A DNA stretch of 64,000 bases from Citrobacter werkmanii NBRC 105721 (lineage in GTDB: Bacteria > Pseudomonadota > Gammaproteobacteria > Enterobacterales > Enterobacteriaceae). The position numbers and the translations under genes are program-made. Shown here piece after piece: positions 10,101-17,793 of the stretch (within the stretch, counting starts at the first letter, position 1; every line of letters starts with the position of its first letter). The notes beneath the pieces are model-generated. The model was not told where the DNA came from, ran no database searches, and saw only the letters and a program-made list of their open reading frames with translations. Where the stretch lies: contig BBMW01000003.1 in assembly GCA_000759755.1 (NCBI GenBank), positions 310,001 through 374,000 on the forward strand, in the 5' to 3' direction.

Positions 10101-10445
10101 CTATCGACGAATCGGTGCGTTAAACATAAAGCCCCCTCGTGCAGGGTTGTTGATAAAACCATTACGGGCAGGATTATCGTTGTGGTCCTGGAAACCATTG
10201 ATCATGATGGGATCGCCAAAGTCATCCTGAATCGCTAAATGTCTGTGGATTCGGTTTCGTGCCCGCAACGTGAATGCAGAATCATCCGTCCCGCCAATGA
10301 TGATGATTCCATTACCGGCACGGAGTGCTGCGCTTAACTCTTGCTCTCTTGCGGCCTGGTTTTGTAACGCGTTGGCAGTGGCAGATAATGATGCCAGTAG
10401 CAGTAATATGAGAACGGCGCATGAAAATACCGATGGCAGTTTCAT
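10101..10445 (-). CDS. Small secreted or periplasmic protein, unknown function
   Basis: The 114-residue protein has a clear signal peptide (residues 1-26, basic start, hydrophobic core, cleavage probably after ATANA). The mature part has a glycine/isoleucine patch (NGIIIIGGTDD) and ends in a short repeat: NPARNGF, then NPARGGF, within about 25 residues. No cysteine remains after the signal peptide. I do not recognise the family. It points back towards leuZ and lies in the block that E. coli lacks here. Confidence 0.6.
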   Translation of the reverse strand: MKLPSVFSCAVLILLLLASLSATANALQNQAAREQELSAALRAGNGIIIIGGTDDSAFTLRARNRIHRHLAIQDDFGDPIMINGFQDHNDNPARNGFINNPARGGFMFNAPIRR

Positions 10446-10772
10446 GATTAATACCTGTTAAGAGTGCGGCTATTAAAGTATAGCTTTTTGTTGCCATCCC
10501 AACTGAAAAGAAAACCAACAATTTAAGCCAGCTGTCCATACTAAGTCTGAGGGGGTGGGAGACGACGCGCGTGTCTGTGGTTGGGTCGGGAACAATGGCG
10601 GTTGATGGCGTTCCCCGCTACGACGTCTGACTGGATAATTATCACGGACTCCCTGCCAAAGTGATCGGCTATGCTCCAGATGGGCAGCGATTAGAAATCG
10701 ATCTTCTGGAAGCGATGGCTATTAACATCCATTTTCCCGCTAATTTCTTCACGCCTTGAGGGAGCCTGTACT
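10446..10772. other. Intergenic stretch containing a possible gene remnant
   Basis: This 327-bp gap holds the upstream region of the minus-strand secreted-protein gene and, from about 10595, a stretch that still looks like protein-coding sequence (listed separately). I see no tRNA, repeat or clear promoter. Confidence 0.5.
10595..10759 (+). pseudogene. Possible decayed coding sequence with an in-frame stop
   Basis: Read in the frame of the ATG at 10595, the sequence gives MAVDGVPRYDV, a TGA at 10628-10630, then 42 codons of ordinary protein-like composition (including HGLPAKVIGYAPDGQRLEID) to the TGA at 10757. The frame stays open upstream of the ATG to at least 10532. The composition suggests the tail of a degraded gene; the parent family is not recognised. 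It ends 13 bp before the SRPBCC gene. Confidence 0.35.
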
Positions 10773-11243
10773 ATGGCTGAGTATCATTTTTCCACGGTCT
10801 GGCGGGTTGAGGCTTCTATTCAGGAGGTGTGGGATATTTTTTCTCATCCCGATCAGTGGCCGGAATGGTGGGTAAGTCTGGAACGCATCGTTGAGATCAA
10901 GAAGGGGGATTTACAGGGCATTGGCGCGCTGCATCGTTATACCTGGAAAGGCGTTCTACCTTATCGCTTAACCTTTGATATCAACGTATTGAATATTCTG
11001 CCTTGCTCTCTGCTTGAAGGACAAGCCAGCGGGGCGGTAGAAGGGCGAGGCGTGTGGTCTTTTACTGCGAGTGGCAAAGAGACTATTGTCAAATATGACT
11101 GGAATGTCCGTACCACGATCCGTTGGATGAATTATCTTGCCCCGCTGGCAGCACCTGTATTTCGTTGGAATCACGATATGGTCATGCGTGAGGGGGCCAG
11201 AGGGCTAGCCCGTAAGCTGGCAACCAGTGTGCATATATTTTGA
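10773..11243 (+). CDS. SRPBCC-fold protein (polyketide cyclase/dehydrase-like)
   Basis: The 156-residue protein begins with the usual beta-strand and the VWDIFSHPDQWPEWW segment typical of START/SRPBCC ligand-binding proteins (residues 20-34). It ends with a long amphipathic helix (from about residue 130). This fold has a deep hydrophobic cavity that binds lipids or aromatic ligands, but nothing here shows the ligand. GAGGGAGCC lies ahead of the ATG. There is no signal peptide. A 206-bp gap separates it from the transglutaminase gene, so it may be a separate unit of the same accessory block. Confidence 0.75.
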   Translation: MAEYHFSTVWRVEASIQEVWDIFSHPDQWPEWWVSLERIVEIKKGDLQGIGALHRYTWKGVLPYRLTFDINVLNILPCSLLEGQASGAVEGRGVWSFTASGKETIVKYDWNVRTTIRWMNYLAPLAAPVFRWNHDMVMREGARGLARKLATSVHIF

Positions 11244-11449
11244 AGGCGCTCTCACTGCTGTACTTTTTTGCCTGTAAATGGCTTAATAGCGGCCTTGTAG
11301 TTTCTCATTTCATTCACAGTTAACAGGTCTGTTATTGATGAATAACCTCCATCTGCTCGCCTTTTTAAGTCAGCGTCTGTCTGCTGTGATGATCGCATAC
11401 GGTTTCCCAATGGACCGTAGCTCAACTCTTACAACATGGACAGACAGCA

Positions 11450-12592
11450 ATGCAACGTCGCCAATTTCTCAAAAATAGCGTTCTCCTTTCCGCCGCCGGT
11501 TTAGTCGGCCCTACGATTGTTAGCCAGACGGTACATGCCGCAGAGCCAACAGTCGCGTCTGTCGCGCGTCGACGCTTTGTCTTATCACAAACGTATAAAC
11601 TCAATCCTCCTAAGGGATCGCGCGGGGTGGTGAAACTCTGGATCCCGCTACCTGTAGATACTGTGTTTCAACAAATGACAGCCCTTGCCTTTAGCGGGAA
11701 CTATCAGCAGGCGTATGTCACCACCAACAATGCCTATGGCGCGAAGACGCTGTTCGCCACCTGGCCAGACTCCCAGGGCGAATTGTTGATTAACGTTGAT
11801 ATCGATATTGAAACCGCCGACTGGGAGCCGTTGCAGCAGGATGCGCTAAAAACCTGGCATGCACCGGAGCAGATTATTTATCCGCTGGATGTAAAACCCT
11901 ACTTGTTACCGACGGCACATACTCCAGTGGATGGGGTGGTTCTGGAAACTGCGCGCAAAATTACCGGTAATGAGCAAGATCCGCTGAAAAAAGCGCGTCT
12001 CATTTACGAGTGGGTGAGCAGCCATATGGAACGGGATAATGACGTTATTGGCTGCGGTACCGGTGATGTGGCAGAGATCTTAAAAAGCGGCAAGCTCAAG
12101 GGTAAATGTACCGATATGAGCTCCGTTTTTGTTGCTTTGGCACGCGCCAGCGGTATTCCCGCACGCGAATTGTTTGGCATCCGTCTGGGCAAAGCCAATA
12201 AGCTCGAGCGTTACTCGACAAGCGCCTTTGGCAAAGCCGACAGCGCAGGCGTTGCCGATGTCAGCGGTGGACAACACTGTCGCGCCGAATTCTATCTCGC
12301 AGGTTACGGTTGGTTACCGTGCGATCCCGCTGACGTGACCAAAATGCGTCTGGCTGAGAAAAAATCGCACCAGGATGCCGATGTCCAGGCCGTCAACGCT
12401 TACCTGTTTGGTAACTGGGAAATGAACTGGGTAGGATTTAACTACGGACGTGATTTCGAGCTGTATCCGGCGACAGAGCAGGGAGCTATGAACAACTTTG
12501 GTTATCCTTACGCCGAAGTCGATGGCGACCCGATCAATTTCTACGATCCTAAAGCGTTCTCCTACCGCTATGTCGCCACAGAACAACGCTAA
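11450..12592 (+). CDS. Tat-exported transglutaminase-like cysteine protein
   Basis: The 380-residue protein starts with a twin-arginine signal (QRRQFLK at residues 2-8, a hydrophobic stretch to about 28, cleavage near VHA-AEP), so it is probably exported folded to the periplasm. The rest is a transglutaminase-like domain with a full Cys-His-Asp triad: Cys220 in KGKCTDMS, His276 in GGQHCRAEF and Asp292 in LPCDPADV. Bacterial proteins of this superfamily are mostly proteases, amidases or peptide-modifying enzymes; the substrate here is unknown. The last 23 bases overlap the MerT-like gene, so the three genes 11450-13204 are probably one operon. Confidence 0.8.
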   Translation: MQRRQFLKNSVLLSAAGLVGPTIVSQTVHAAEPTVASVARRRFVLSQTYKLNPPKGSRGVVKLWIPLPVDTVFQQMTALAFSGNYQQAYVTTNNAYGAKTLFATWPDSQGELLINVDIDIETADWEPLQQDALKTWHAPEQIIYPLDVKPYLLPTAHTPVDGVVLETARKITGNEQDPLKKARLIYEWVSSHMERDNDVIGCGTGDVAEILKSGKLKGKCTDMSSVFVALARASGIPARELFGIRLGKANKLERYSTSAFGKADSAGVADVSGGQHCRAEFYLAGYGWLPCDPADVTKMRLAEKKSHQDADVQAVNAYLFGNWEMNWVGFNYGRDFELYPATEQGAMNNFGYPYAEVDGDPINFYDPKAFSYRYVATEQR

Positions 12593-12926
12593 AGGCGCGG
12601 GACTGACCCTGCTGACGGCCGCTGCGGCTGCCGTCACTGCCGGATTATGCTGCGTTGGGCCGCTGTTATATCTGCTGTTTGGTATCTCAGCGGCGAGCTT
12701 TGCTGTTTTAACCCGGTTTGAGTTTTTACGAATTCCTTTGATGCTGCTGTCTTTGGGATTACTACTGCGTGTTTTCTGGCGACTCTATTTCTCCAGGCGG
12801 TTGTGGTGTTCTGGCTGGCTAACCCTGAAACAGGCGCGTGTTCTCTACTGGTGTGCGCTGGCGTTGATTCTACCGGTGTTATTTTACCCAACGCTGGTTG
12901 CCTGGTTTTATGAGGTGTTTGAATGA
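12570..12926 (+). CDS. MerT-like inner-membrane protein
   Basis: The 118-residue protein has the length and layout of mercuric transporter MerT. The first helix contains the paired cysteines Cys27-Cys28 followed by VGPLLYLLFGIS; two more hydrophobic segments follow (about 46-70 and 93-115). MerT also has two cysteines in its cytoplasmic loop; here only Cys80 is in that region, with Cys95 in the last helix. I chose the ATG at 12570 because it gives the MerT length; the longer frame to 12498 runs through the transglutaminase gene. No strong ribosome site is seen, so translation is probably coupled to the upstream gene. No merR, merA or merC lies nearby. Confidence 0.7.
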   Translation: MSPQNNAKGAGLTLLTAAAAAVTAGLCCVGPLLYLLFGISAASFAVLTRFEFLRIPLMLLSLGLLLRVFWRLYFSRRLWCSGWLTLKQARVLYWCALALILPVLFYPTLVAWFYEVFE

Positions 12927-13204
12927 AGGTTTTCATGTTAGTGGCAGGCTTATTGTTGCCGTTATGGGTTCAGGCGGCCAATCAAAAAGTGGTGCTTGAT
13001 ATACAAAATATGACCTGCTCGTTATGCGTAATTTCTGTCAATCAGGCGTTACGCGAAACTGATGGCGTCATTAAGGCGAAATCCTCTCTCAAGACAAGGC
13101 AGGCAGAAGCGATCGTACCTGAAGGTTTTCCTACCGATACTCTCCTTAAAGCGGTAGCAAAAACCGGGTACAGCGCGACGCTTAACCGTATTGAGCAACA
13201 ATAA
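12923..13204 (+). CDS. MerP-like periplasmic heavy-metal-associated protein
   Basis: The 93-residue protein has a signal peptide (residues 1-18, cleavage after VQA) and one heavy-metal-associated domain of ferredoxin-like fold with the metal site MTCSLC (Cys32 and Cys35). The C-terminal KTGYSATL matches the end of the fold. MerP hands Hg(II) to MerT; here the metal is unknown because no mercury-detoxifying gene accompanies the pair. Its start overlaps the MerT-like gene by 4 bases, and its stop touches the terminator at 13203. Confidence 0.78.
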   Translation: MKVFMLVAGLLLPLWVQAANQKVVLDIQNMTCSLCVISVNQALRETDGVIKAKSSLKTRQAEAIVPEGFPTDTLLKAVAKTGYSATLNRIEQQ

Positions 13205-13225
13205 CCACCTACGGGTGGTTTTGTT
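13203..13225 (+). terminator. Terminator at the end of the MerT/MerP-like operon
   Basis: AACCACC / GGTGGTT around TACG, followed by TTTTGTT. The 20 bases at 13203-13222 are identical to 10001-10020 after leuZ. The first A residues are the end of the MerP-like stop codon. Confidence 0.8.
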
Positions 13226-13412
13226 CTGTTTTCCCGGTATGATGCCCGGCGGCCTGGTGTTCTCTTTTGTGCGTTAACTACCGGAATTCCCCTCGTATCC
13301 TGTTAACCTGAACTGGCGGTAGCTGTAAACCGCCCACGCCCATTTGTATCTGTTATCCCTCCAGCCATGTAGGATGATCACAGGCAAGAATTTTTGACTA
13401 AGGAAAAGCGTT

Positions 13413-14078
13413 ATGAAAACGGGACCATTAAACGAGAGCGAACTGGAATGGCTGGATGATGTACTGACTAAGTACAATACGGACAAAGCTATTCTGGATG
13501 TGTCAGAACTGGATGGTTTGCTGACGGCGGTGCTCAGTTCACCGTATGAAATTGAACCGGAGCAGTGGCTGGTTGCAATTTGGGGCGGCGCGCAATATGT
13601 GCCGCGCTGGTCCTCCGAAAAAGAAATGACGCGTTTCATGAACCTGGCGTTTCAGCACATGGCGGATACGGCCGATCGTCTGGACGAATATCCTGAGCAG
13701 TTTGAGCCGCTGTTTGGTCTGCGTGAAATTGACGAGCATGAACTGACCATCGTTGAAGAGTGGTGCTTTGGTTATATGCGCGGCGTCGCGTTGTCGGACT
13801 GGTCCGCACTACCAGATACGTTGAAACCGGCGCTCGAGGCTATTGCGCTGCACGGTACGGAAGAAAACTTTGCTGTGGTTGAGAAACTGACGCCAGAAGA
13901 GTTTGAGGAAAGCGTGGACGCTATCCGTCTGGCAGCATTGGATCTGCATGCCTGGTGGATGGCGCATCCGCAGGAAACGCCGGTGAAGGTGCCGGTAAAA
14001 GTGGATGCCAAGGTCGGACGTAACGATCCGTGCCCGTGCGGCAGTGGGAAAAAATACAAGCAGTGCTGTCTGCATTAA
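13413..14078 (+). CDS. yecA: YecA, UPF0149 family protein with SEC-C zinc motif
   Basis: The 221-residue protein has an N-terminal UPF0149 (YgfB-like) helical domain and, after a Val/Lys-rich linker, a C-terminal SEC-C metal-binding motif ([16 protein letters not shown]). The same motif ends SecA, where it contacts ribosomes and SecB. In the E. coli map yecA directly follows leuZ; here 3.2 kb intervenes. AAGGAAAA lies upstream of the ATG. Confidence 0.95.
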   Translation: MKTGPLNESELEWLDDVLTKYNTDKAILDVSELDGLLTAVLSSPYEIEPEQWLVAIWGGAQYVPRWSSEKEMTRFMNLAFQHMADTADRLDEYPEQFEPLFGLREIDEHELTIVEEWCFGYMRGVALSDWSALPDTLKPALEAIALHGTEENFAVVEKLTPEEFEESVDAIRLAALDLHAWWMAHPQETPVKVPVKVDAKVGRNDPCPCGSGKKYKQCCLH

Positions 14079-14081
14079 CAG

Positions 14082-14104
14082 AAAGGGGCGTAAAGCCCCT
14101 TTTG
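14082..14104. terminator. Terminator between convergent yecA and tyrP
   Basis: AAGGGGC / GCCCCTT (14083-14089 with 14095-14101) followed by T residues on the plus strand. It lies between the yecA and tyrP stop codons and can act on both strands. Confidence 0.75.
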
Positions 14105-14105
14105 T

Positions 14106-15317
14106 TTAACCCACTTCGGGGAGTAACCCTGCTGCAATGGAAAACTGTACCGCTATCACCACAATTCCGCACATAAACACCAGCGCCAGCGCCGGTGCGC
14201 CACCTGCCACGCGGTAGTTAGCCTGCGGGTTATGTTTTCTGCTTTGCCACGCCAGCATGGCGGGGATCAGCAGCGCCAGTACCGCGAGGGCAACGCCTGC
14301 ATATCCCAGCGCCATCACGAAGCCACGGGGATAGAACAGCGCAAATGCCAGCGGCGGCAGGAAAGTCACCACGCCGGTTTGCATCCTTCCTGCTACGGTA
14401 TTTCGGCGCTGGAAAAGGTCTGCCAGATAGTCAAACAATCCCAGCGCGACGCCGAGGAAAGAGGTCGCCAGCGCAAGATCGGCAAACAAATGCACCGCCA
14501 GTTCAACGTGCGGTGACGCCACAACTTCACGTAATGCCTGTAACAATCCGTTTAAACCAGCATGGTTGGCTAACAGTCCCATGAACGTGGACGAGTTAAT
14601 GCTGCCAAGTGTAGCCAGTTGCCAGAAAATATAGGCGATTAGAGGAATGGCGCTACCGGTGATAAATACCCAGCGCAGTTTACGGATGTTACCGTTCATA
14701 TAGCTGACGATACTCGGAACGCTGCCGTGAAAACCGAACGACGTGAAGATAACCGGGATCGCGGACAGCGCCAGCCCTTGCTGAAGCGGCAGCGTAAGCA
14801 GATTCACTTTATGGATATGCGGCATTAACAGGGCCAGCATCGCCACCAGGAAAATTATCTTGGCACTAAACAACAGACGGTTGAACAGATCGACCAGCGA
14901 CGTCCCAACGCAAACCACACCACCGGCAACAAAGGTGAACAGCAGCACACCTGTGGTTGGAGAGATAGCTGTCCCGGTCCAGTCGCTTATGCTGGAGGCC
15001 AGCAGTTCTCCTGCGCCACTGATATACGCCGCTGTCAGCGCGTACATCAAAAACATCATGCTAAAGCCCGTTACCCATTGTCCGTAACGACCAAGATAAC
15101 GTTTCGCCAGGGTACCCAGCCCGGTGTCAGCCGGTACGTGTTGATACACTTCAAGCAGCAACAGCGCGGTGTAGCACATCAACGCCCAAAGACTGACTAA
15201 TAATACCAGCGTGACGCTAAACCCCACGCCTGCCGCAGCCAGCGGCATTGCCAACATTCCGGCACCAATCGTGGTTCCCGCCACGATAAAAATACTACCC
15301 AGGGTTCTGTTTTTCAC
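14106..15317 (-). CDS. tyrP: Tyrosine-specific permease TyrP
   Basis: TyrP is a proton-coupled tyrosine importer of the hydroxy/aromatic amino acid permease (HAAAP) family in the inner membrane. The protein is 403 residues with about 11 hydrophobic helices; the first contains [15 protein letters not shown] chose the GTG at 15317 (GTG AAA AAC AGA ACC) because it reproduces the E. coli N-terminus and has GAGGAAAG just upstream; the frame opens 27 bases earlier without conservation. Two adjacent TyrR boxes lie upstream. Confidence 0.95.
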   Translation of the reverse strand: MKNRTLGSIFIVAGTTIGAGMLAMPLAAAGVGFSVTLVLLVSLWALMCYTALLLLEVYQHVPADTGLGTLAKRYLGRYGQWVTGFSMMFLMYALTAAYISGAGELLASSISDWTGTAISPTTGVLLFTFVAGGVVCVGTSLVDLFNRLLFSAKIIFLVAMLALLMPHIHKVNLLTLPLQQGLALSAIPVIFTSFGFHGSVPSIVSYMNGNIRKLRWVFITGSAIPLIAYIFWQLATLGSINSSTFMGLLANHAGLNGLLQALREVVASPHVELAVHLFADLALATSFLGVALGLFDYLADLFQRRNTVAGRMQTGVVTFLPPLAFALFYPRGFVMALGYAGVALAVLALLIPAMLAWQSRKHNPQANYRVAGGAPALALVFMCGIVVIAVQFSIAAGLLPEVG

Positions 15318-15385
15318 GCTTTCCTCTGTCCCGGAGATAATCAACGGTTATATCTGCGGCGCAGGTTAAGGCAAAACGTTATTTT

Positions 15386-15403
15386 CGTCAAATCACCGTT
15401 ACA
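15386..15403 (-). promoter_or_regulatory. TyrR box, weaker copy
   Basis: CGTCAA-N6-GTTACA fits TGTAAA-N6-TTTACA at 9 of 12 positions. Its centre is 23 bp from the stronger box, the paired arrangement known for tyrP in E. coli, where TyrR activates with phenylalanine and represses with tyrosine. Confidence 0.6.
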
Positions 15404-15408
15404 ATACG

Positions 15409-15426
15409 TGTACATTAAACTTTACG
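15409..15426 (-). promoter_or_regulatory. TyrR box, stronger copy
   Basis: TGTACA-N6-TTTACG differs from the TyrR consensus at only two positions. It lies about 90 bp upstream of the tyrP start codon. Confidence 0.7.
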
Positions 15427-15543
15427 ATTATTTGATATTTTAAGATGCATACGAAATAACATTTATCTGCTGGTAAACCTGTGTTAGCGCAAAGCAGCGC
15501 CCTGCGGTTCACATTAGGCTATGCCCTTTATTGAGGAGGTAGT

Positions 15544-15783
15544 ATGGAATCTATTCACGGTCATGAAGTGCTCAATATGATGATTGAATCTGGCGAGCAG
15601 TATTCAAATGGCAGTCTTGAAGCGGCAATTACGGCACGTTTTGGCGAGCACGCACGTTTTCACACCTGTTCTGCGCAAGGTATGACGGCGGCCGAGCTGG
15701 TGGCATTTTTAGCGGCGAAGGGGAAGTTTATTGCAAAAGAAGACGGCTTCTCTACGCACGAAAGCAAGATCTGCCGCCATTAA
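15544..15783 (+). CDS. yecH: Conserved small protein YecH (DUF2492)
   Basis: A 79-residue soluble protein starting with MESIHGHEVLNMM and ending with CRH; it carries His/Cys residues (HTCSAQ near residue 40, KICRH at the end) that could bind a metal. It matches E. coli YecH along its whole length. The site TGAGGAGG is very strong. The function is unknown. It is divergent from tyrP and convergent with ftnA, as in E. coli. Confidence 0.92.
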   Translation: MESIHGHEVLNMMIESGEQYSNGSLEAAITARFGEHARFHTCSAQGMTAAELVAFLAAKGKFIAKEDGFSTHESKICRH

Positions 15784-15791
15784 GATTATCG

Positions 15792-15821
15792 AATAACGGT
15801 GGCAACTCACCACCGTTATCT
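15792..15821. terminator. Hairpin between convergent yecH and ftnA
   Basis: ATAACGGTGG / CACCGTTAT (about 15793-15802 with 15811-15819) with an 8-base loop and weak T tracts. Position suggests a shared terminator or RNA end. Confidence 0.55.
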
Positions 15822-15828
15822 AACAGAA

Positions 15829-16326
15829 TTAATTCTGTGTATCGAGCGTAGCCAGCTCTTTGTCGATGAAATAAAGACCTTCACCGCTTTTTCCTGCCAG
15901 TGATAGCTTATCAATAACAGATTTAAATAATTTCTCTTCTTCATGCTGCTCAGCAACATACCATTGCAGGAAATTAAACGTCGGATAATCCTGGTGGGTC
16001 ATTGCCGCATGTGCCAGTTCATTAATTTTCTGCGTGATCAGCTGTTCATGTTCGTAAGTTACACGGAACAGTTCGTCCAGAGAAGCATATTCAGCGAAAG
16101 GGGAAGAGACGGCATTAATACGCGGTAAGCTACCGGTGTCAGTCAGGTAGTCGAACAGACGCTGCATATGCGTCATCTCTTCCTGGGCGTGACGGCGCAG
16201 AAACGCGGCAGCACCTTCGAAGCTGTGATAGCTGCACCACGCGCTCATCTGTTGGTAGAGCAGAGATGAATATAATTCAAGGTTCATTTGCTCATTCAGT
16301 TGGTCGATCATTTCTGTTTTCAGCAT
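15829..16326 (-). CDS. ftnA: Ferritin FtnA
   Basis: FtnA stores iron in a 24-subunit shell and oxidises Fe(II) at its ferroxidase centre. The 165 residues include Glu17, Glu49, Glu50 and His53 (AQEEMTHM) and the later YVAEQHEEE segment. I chose the ATG at 16326, which gives the E. coli start [10 protein letters not shown]; five upstream in-frame codons are not conserved. A second ferritin gene, ftnB, lies at 19733. Confidence 0.96.
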   Translation of the reverse strand: MLKTEMIDQLNEQMNLELYSSLLYQQMSAWCSYHSFEGAAAFLRRHAQEEMTHMQRLFDYLTDTGSLPRINAVSSPFAEYASLDELFRVTYEHEQLITQKINELAHAAMTHQDYPTFNFLQWYVAEQHEEEKLFKSVIDKLSLAGKSGEGLYFIDKELATLDTQN

Positions 16327-16518
16327 GGTTCTGCTCCACAAACGTCATTAAATATTACGTGGCGCCACTATAATTTGTTATTTAATTATTTGCAAAAGGT
16401 AAAATAATAAATTTATTTATTAAAAATACGAATGGGAATAAAACGCATTAACGCTATTAAGCGGAGGATATAAATAACGAAGTAACTAATGACCAGCAAA
16501 AAAATGCTGGTCGAAATA

Positions 16519-16854
16519 TTAATAATTGAATGAGGGCGCTTGAGATACCGCGACGCCGTGACACTGCCAGGCGAGCGTAATTTTGGTATTCAAACACAAA
16601 GAACCGGCATATACGCTACAGGTTGACACCGGTTGACCAAATGCTGCGGCGCTGGCGTAGCCCATACGCTGGCACTCTTTGGTGGCTGTTCCCTGGGTTA
16701 CGTAGTCATCGGTTCGTGCCGTTTGCAACATGGCCTGGTTGTAGGTCAGTCGAACCACACCGGTGATAGCGCTGGCTTCGCTGACCTGCGCCTGTTTGGT
16801 AATAGTGCATCCTGTCAGCACGAGCGGCAAAAGGGCAAGGATAAAGGTCTTCAT
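16519..16854 (-). CDS. yecR: Lipoprotein YecR
   Basis: The 111-residue protein has a lipoprotein signal with lipobox LTGC (Cys16), followed by a small mature domain with four more cysteines (Cys near residues 71, 84, 91 and 103), probably two disulfides. It matches E. coli YecR, which belongs to the FlhDC/FliA regulon there; I saw no clear sigma-28 site here. The ATG at 16854 is used because the lipobox must lie about 15 residues from the start. Molecular role unknown. Confidence 0.9.
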   Translation of the reverse strand: MKTFILALLPLVLTGCTITKQAQVSEASAITGVVRLTYNQAMLQTARTDDYVTQGTATKECQRMGYASAAAFGQPVSTCSVYAGSLCLNTKITLAWQCHGVAVSQAPSFNY

Positions 16855-17121
16855 GTGATCGCTCTGAAAGTTCGGAGATAGGCTATCATGGCATACGTGT
16901 TGACGTATCAATGGCTTGAATAGCCTGAAAATCACCTGCGATTAATCGCAACGACGTCTGGTTCTTGAGGCTATTCTGGGCTGCTGAGGGAAAAATGTGA
17001 GCACTACATTAATTTATAAAACAAAAGTTCATTAAATTTGAAAGTGAGTTTGCAAAATAGTAATGTGGCCTGAATGTTATGACTTTCAGCAGTCCCCGCT
17101 ACGCATTCAGGAGATGACAGA

Positions 17122-17760
17122 ATGAAAATTGCATTGATGATGGAAAACAGTCAGGCAAGCAAAAACGCCATCATTCATAACGAGCTTAAAGCCGTTGCGG
17201 ATGAGAAAGGTTTTCCCGTTTTTAACGTCGGTATGAGCGATGAAAATGACCATCATCTGACCTACATTCATTTAGGGATTATGGCCAGCATTCTGCTTAA
17301 TTCCAAAGCCGTGGATTTTGTGGTCACGGGCTGCGGTACGGGTCAGGGCGCAATGATGTCACTGAATATCCATCCGGGAGTGGTGTGTGGGTACTGCCTT
17401 GATCCGGCGGACGCATTCTTGTTTTCTCAGATCAACAACGGTAACGCGCTTTCACTGGCCTTCGCCAAGGGTTTTGGCTGGGGCGCCGAGCTGAATGTGC
17501 GCTATATGTTTGAAAAAGCGTTTACTGGACGTACCGGGGAAGGTTACCCACCGGAACGTAAAGTACCGCAGGTGCGTAACGCCGGTATTCTGAATCAGGT
17601 GAAAGCGGCAGTGGTAAAAGAGAATTATCTGGATACATTGCGCGCTATCGATCCTGAACTGGTGAAAACCGCCGTGTCGGGTCCACGCTTCCAGCAATGC
17701 TTCTTCGATAACTGCCAGGACAAGTCTATCGAAGCGTTCGTGCGCGAGATTATTGGCTAA
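17122..17760 (+). CDS. RpiB/LacA/LacB-family sugar-phosphate isomerase
   Basis: The 212-residue protein fits the RpiB/LacAB family, which interconverts aldose and ketose phosphates (ribose-5-P, allose-6-P or galactose-6-P). The loop VVTGCGTGQGAMMS (about residues 68-81) corresponds to the phosphate-binding and catalytic-Cys region of RpiB, and NGNALSLA (about 107-114) to the anomeric ring-opening region. It is longer than RpiB (about 150) because of an extra C-terminal part with a Cys pair (CFFDNC). A good site, CAGGAGATG, precedes the ATG. No sugar kinase or transporter adjoins it, so the substrate is open. Absent from E. coli at this point. Confidence 0.75.
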   Translation: MKIALMMENSQASKNAIIHNELKAVADEKGFPVFNVGMSDENDHHLTYIHLGIMASILLNSKAVDFVVTGCGTGQGAMMSLNIHPGVVCGYCLDPADAFLFSQINNGNALSLAFAKGFGWGAELNVRYMFEKAFTGRTGEGYPPERKVPQVRNAGILNQVKAAVVKENYLDTLRAIDPELVKTAVSGPRFQQCFFDNCQDKSIEAFVREIIG

Positions 17761-17793
17761 ATCCTGCTGGCCCGGCGGTGTTCACCTGCCGGG

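Noticed and set aside
11450-13204. A mercury-resistance (mer) operon
   Set aside because: Only MerT- and MerP-like genes are present; merA, merR and merC/D are missing and the first gene is a transglutaminase-like protein, so mercury resistance cannot be claimed.
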